From positions 1 through 6,939 of the forward strand of contig JAOZLO010000146.1 in assembly GCA_029934775.1 (NCBI GenBank): DNA of 6,939 nucleotides, in the 5' to 3' direction. This document shows positions 6,445 through 6,939 of this stretch, piece by piece. Below the pieces are notes generated by a model that saw nothing but the letters and a program-made list of their open reading frames with translations, was not told where the DNA came from and did not search any database. Every line of letters begins with the position of its first letter. Position 1 is the stretch's first letter. This stretch comes from Desulfocapsaceae bacterium (GTDB lineage Bacteria; Desulfobacterota; Desulfobulbia; Desulfobulbales; Desulfocapsaceae). The position numbers were made by a program, and so were the translations under genes.

Positions 6445-6469
6445 AAAAAAAACAACACCTGTTAAAGGT
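6445..6469 (-). terminator. Possible weak terminator after the activase gene
   Basis: On the minus strand ACCT (6466-6469), a 5-nt loop and AGGT (6457-6460) form a short stem that overlaps the stop codon. An eight-T run (6445-6452) follows after GTTG. The T-run is convincing but the 4-bp stem is weak, so termination here may be partial. Confidence 0.35.
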
Positions 6470-6939
6470 AGCCGCCCCCAACTTTGACAGGAATGTCTAA
6501 TTTCTGTTTTCTTACAAATTCGGTCCGCTCGATTATATATTCCCTTGAAGGAGTAGCCACATCCTGCAGTTCATAAGATCTTCCGAGCCGGGCGTAGGTT
6601 CCCACTCCAAGCCGGTGATAAGGCAGTATTTCAATTTCTTTTAATTTCTTGATCGATTCAGCGATGGACAGTGTTGCCAGGAGAGTGTCATCTGCATCAT
6701 TTATCCCCGGGATAAGAGGTATGCGGATATGGATATCAAAAAGCAAATCAGATTGATCAAGTTTTTTAAGATTGGTAAGGATAAGACTGTTATCGACACC
6801 AACAAACTTTTTATGCATAACACCATCAGGATGTTTCAGGTCCACGTAGGCAGTATTCACATAAGGTAGGACTTTTTGCACAGACTGCCAGGGAGCAAAC
6901 AGGCTTGTTTCAATAGCTGTGTTAACACCTCGCCGTAGA
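6462..6939 (-). CDS. Glycyl-radical-enzyme activating protein (radical SAM), C-terminal part
   Basis: The frame is open from the window edge to TAA 6462-6464, about 158 codons. The N-terminal half, with the CxxxCxxC iron-sulfur motif, lies outside the window. The visible sequence begins LRRGVNTAIETSLFAPW, the GV/IxTAxETS segment of PflA-type activases. It continues with VDLKHPDGVMHKKFVGVDNSLILTNL, then RIPLIPGINDADDTLL and EILPYHRLGVGTYARLGRSYEL, all family hallmarks. These enzymes use S-adenosylmethionine and a [4Fe-4S] cluster to place a glycyl radical on a partner such as pyruvate formate-lyase, choline lyase or another dehydratase or lyase. The target cannot be told here because no partner gene is in the window. 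A GTG at 6879-6881 is internal, not the start. It implies an anaerobic lifestyle. It is on the same strand as livK but separated by 128 bp. Confidence 0.92.
   Translation of the reverse strand, partial: LRRGVNTAIETSLFAPWQSVQKVLPYVNTAYVDLKHPDGVMHKKFVGVDNSLILTNLKKLDQSDLLFDIHIRIPLIPGINDADDTLLATLSIAESIKKLKEIEILPYHRLGVGTYARLGRSYELQDVATPSREYIIERTEFVRKQKLDIPVKVGGGYL

Overview
The window carries a complete branched-chain amino acid (LIV-type) ABC importer operon on the minus strand, in the order livK-livH-livM-livG-livF. It is flanked by housekeeping and accessory genes. Moderate base composition, an LIV importer and a glycyl-radical-enzyme activase suggest an anaerobic Gram-negative bacterium. A sulfate-reducer-like Desulfobacterota member would fit, but that placement is an inference from gene content and protein flavour, not from any marker search.

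Layout from left to right. At 1-318 (+) is the 3' end of lepA (elongation factor 4). It converges on a minus-strand pair: a 73-codon unknown ORF (340-561) overlapping the end of a DMT/EamA-family permease (551-1429). The LIV operon follows, read right to left: livK periplasmic binding protein (5218-6333, GTG start with a strong Shine-Dalgarno), livH (4065-4979) and livM (3112-4062) permeases, and livG (2317-3093) and livF (1601-2320) ATPases. At the right edge is the C-terminal part of a radical-SAM glycyl-radical-enzyme activase (6462-6939, minus, 5' end outside the window).

The LIV proteins would work together. LivK captures the amino acid in the periplasm, LivH/LivM form the channel, and LivG/LivF hydrolyse ATP. 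livH, livM, livG and livF are tightly packed (gaps of 2 and 18 nt and a 4-nt overlap). livK is separated from livH by 238 nt.

Two non-coding structures stand out. The livK-livH gap holds a 139-bp MITE-like palindromic element (5028-5166) with imperfect terminal inverted repeats, flanking CTAG tetranucleotides and a perfect internal 15-bp inverted repeat. In addition, an exact 20-bp sequence with an ACCCC-N5-GGGGT core occurs twice in opposite orientation, at 1455-1474 (before the EamA permease) and 6376-6395 (before livK). Each copy abuts a candidate -10 box, so a shared operator is possible; a dispersed repeat or terminator stem is the main alternative. I see no CRISPR array, tRNA, rRNA or obviously novel protein system. 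The proteins are ordinary and the interest lies in the intergenic DNA.
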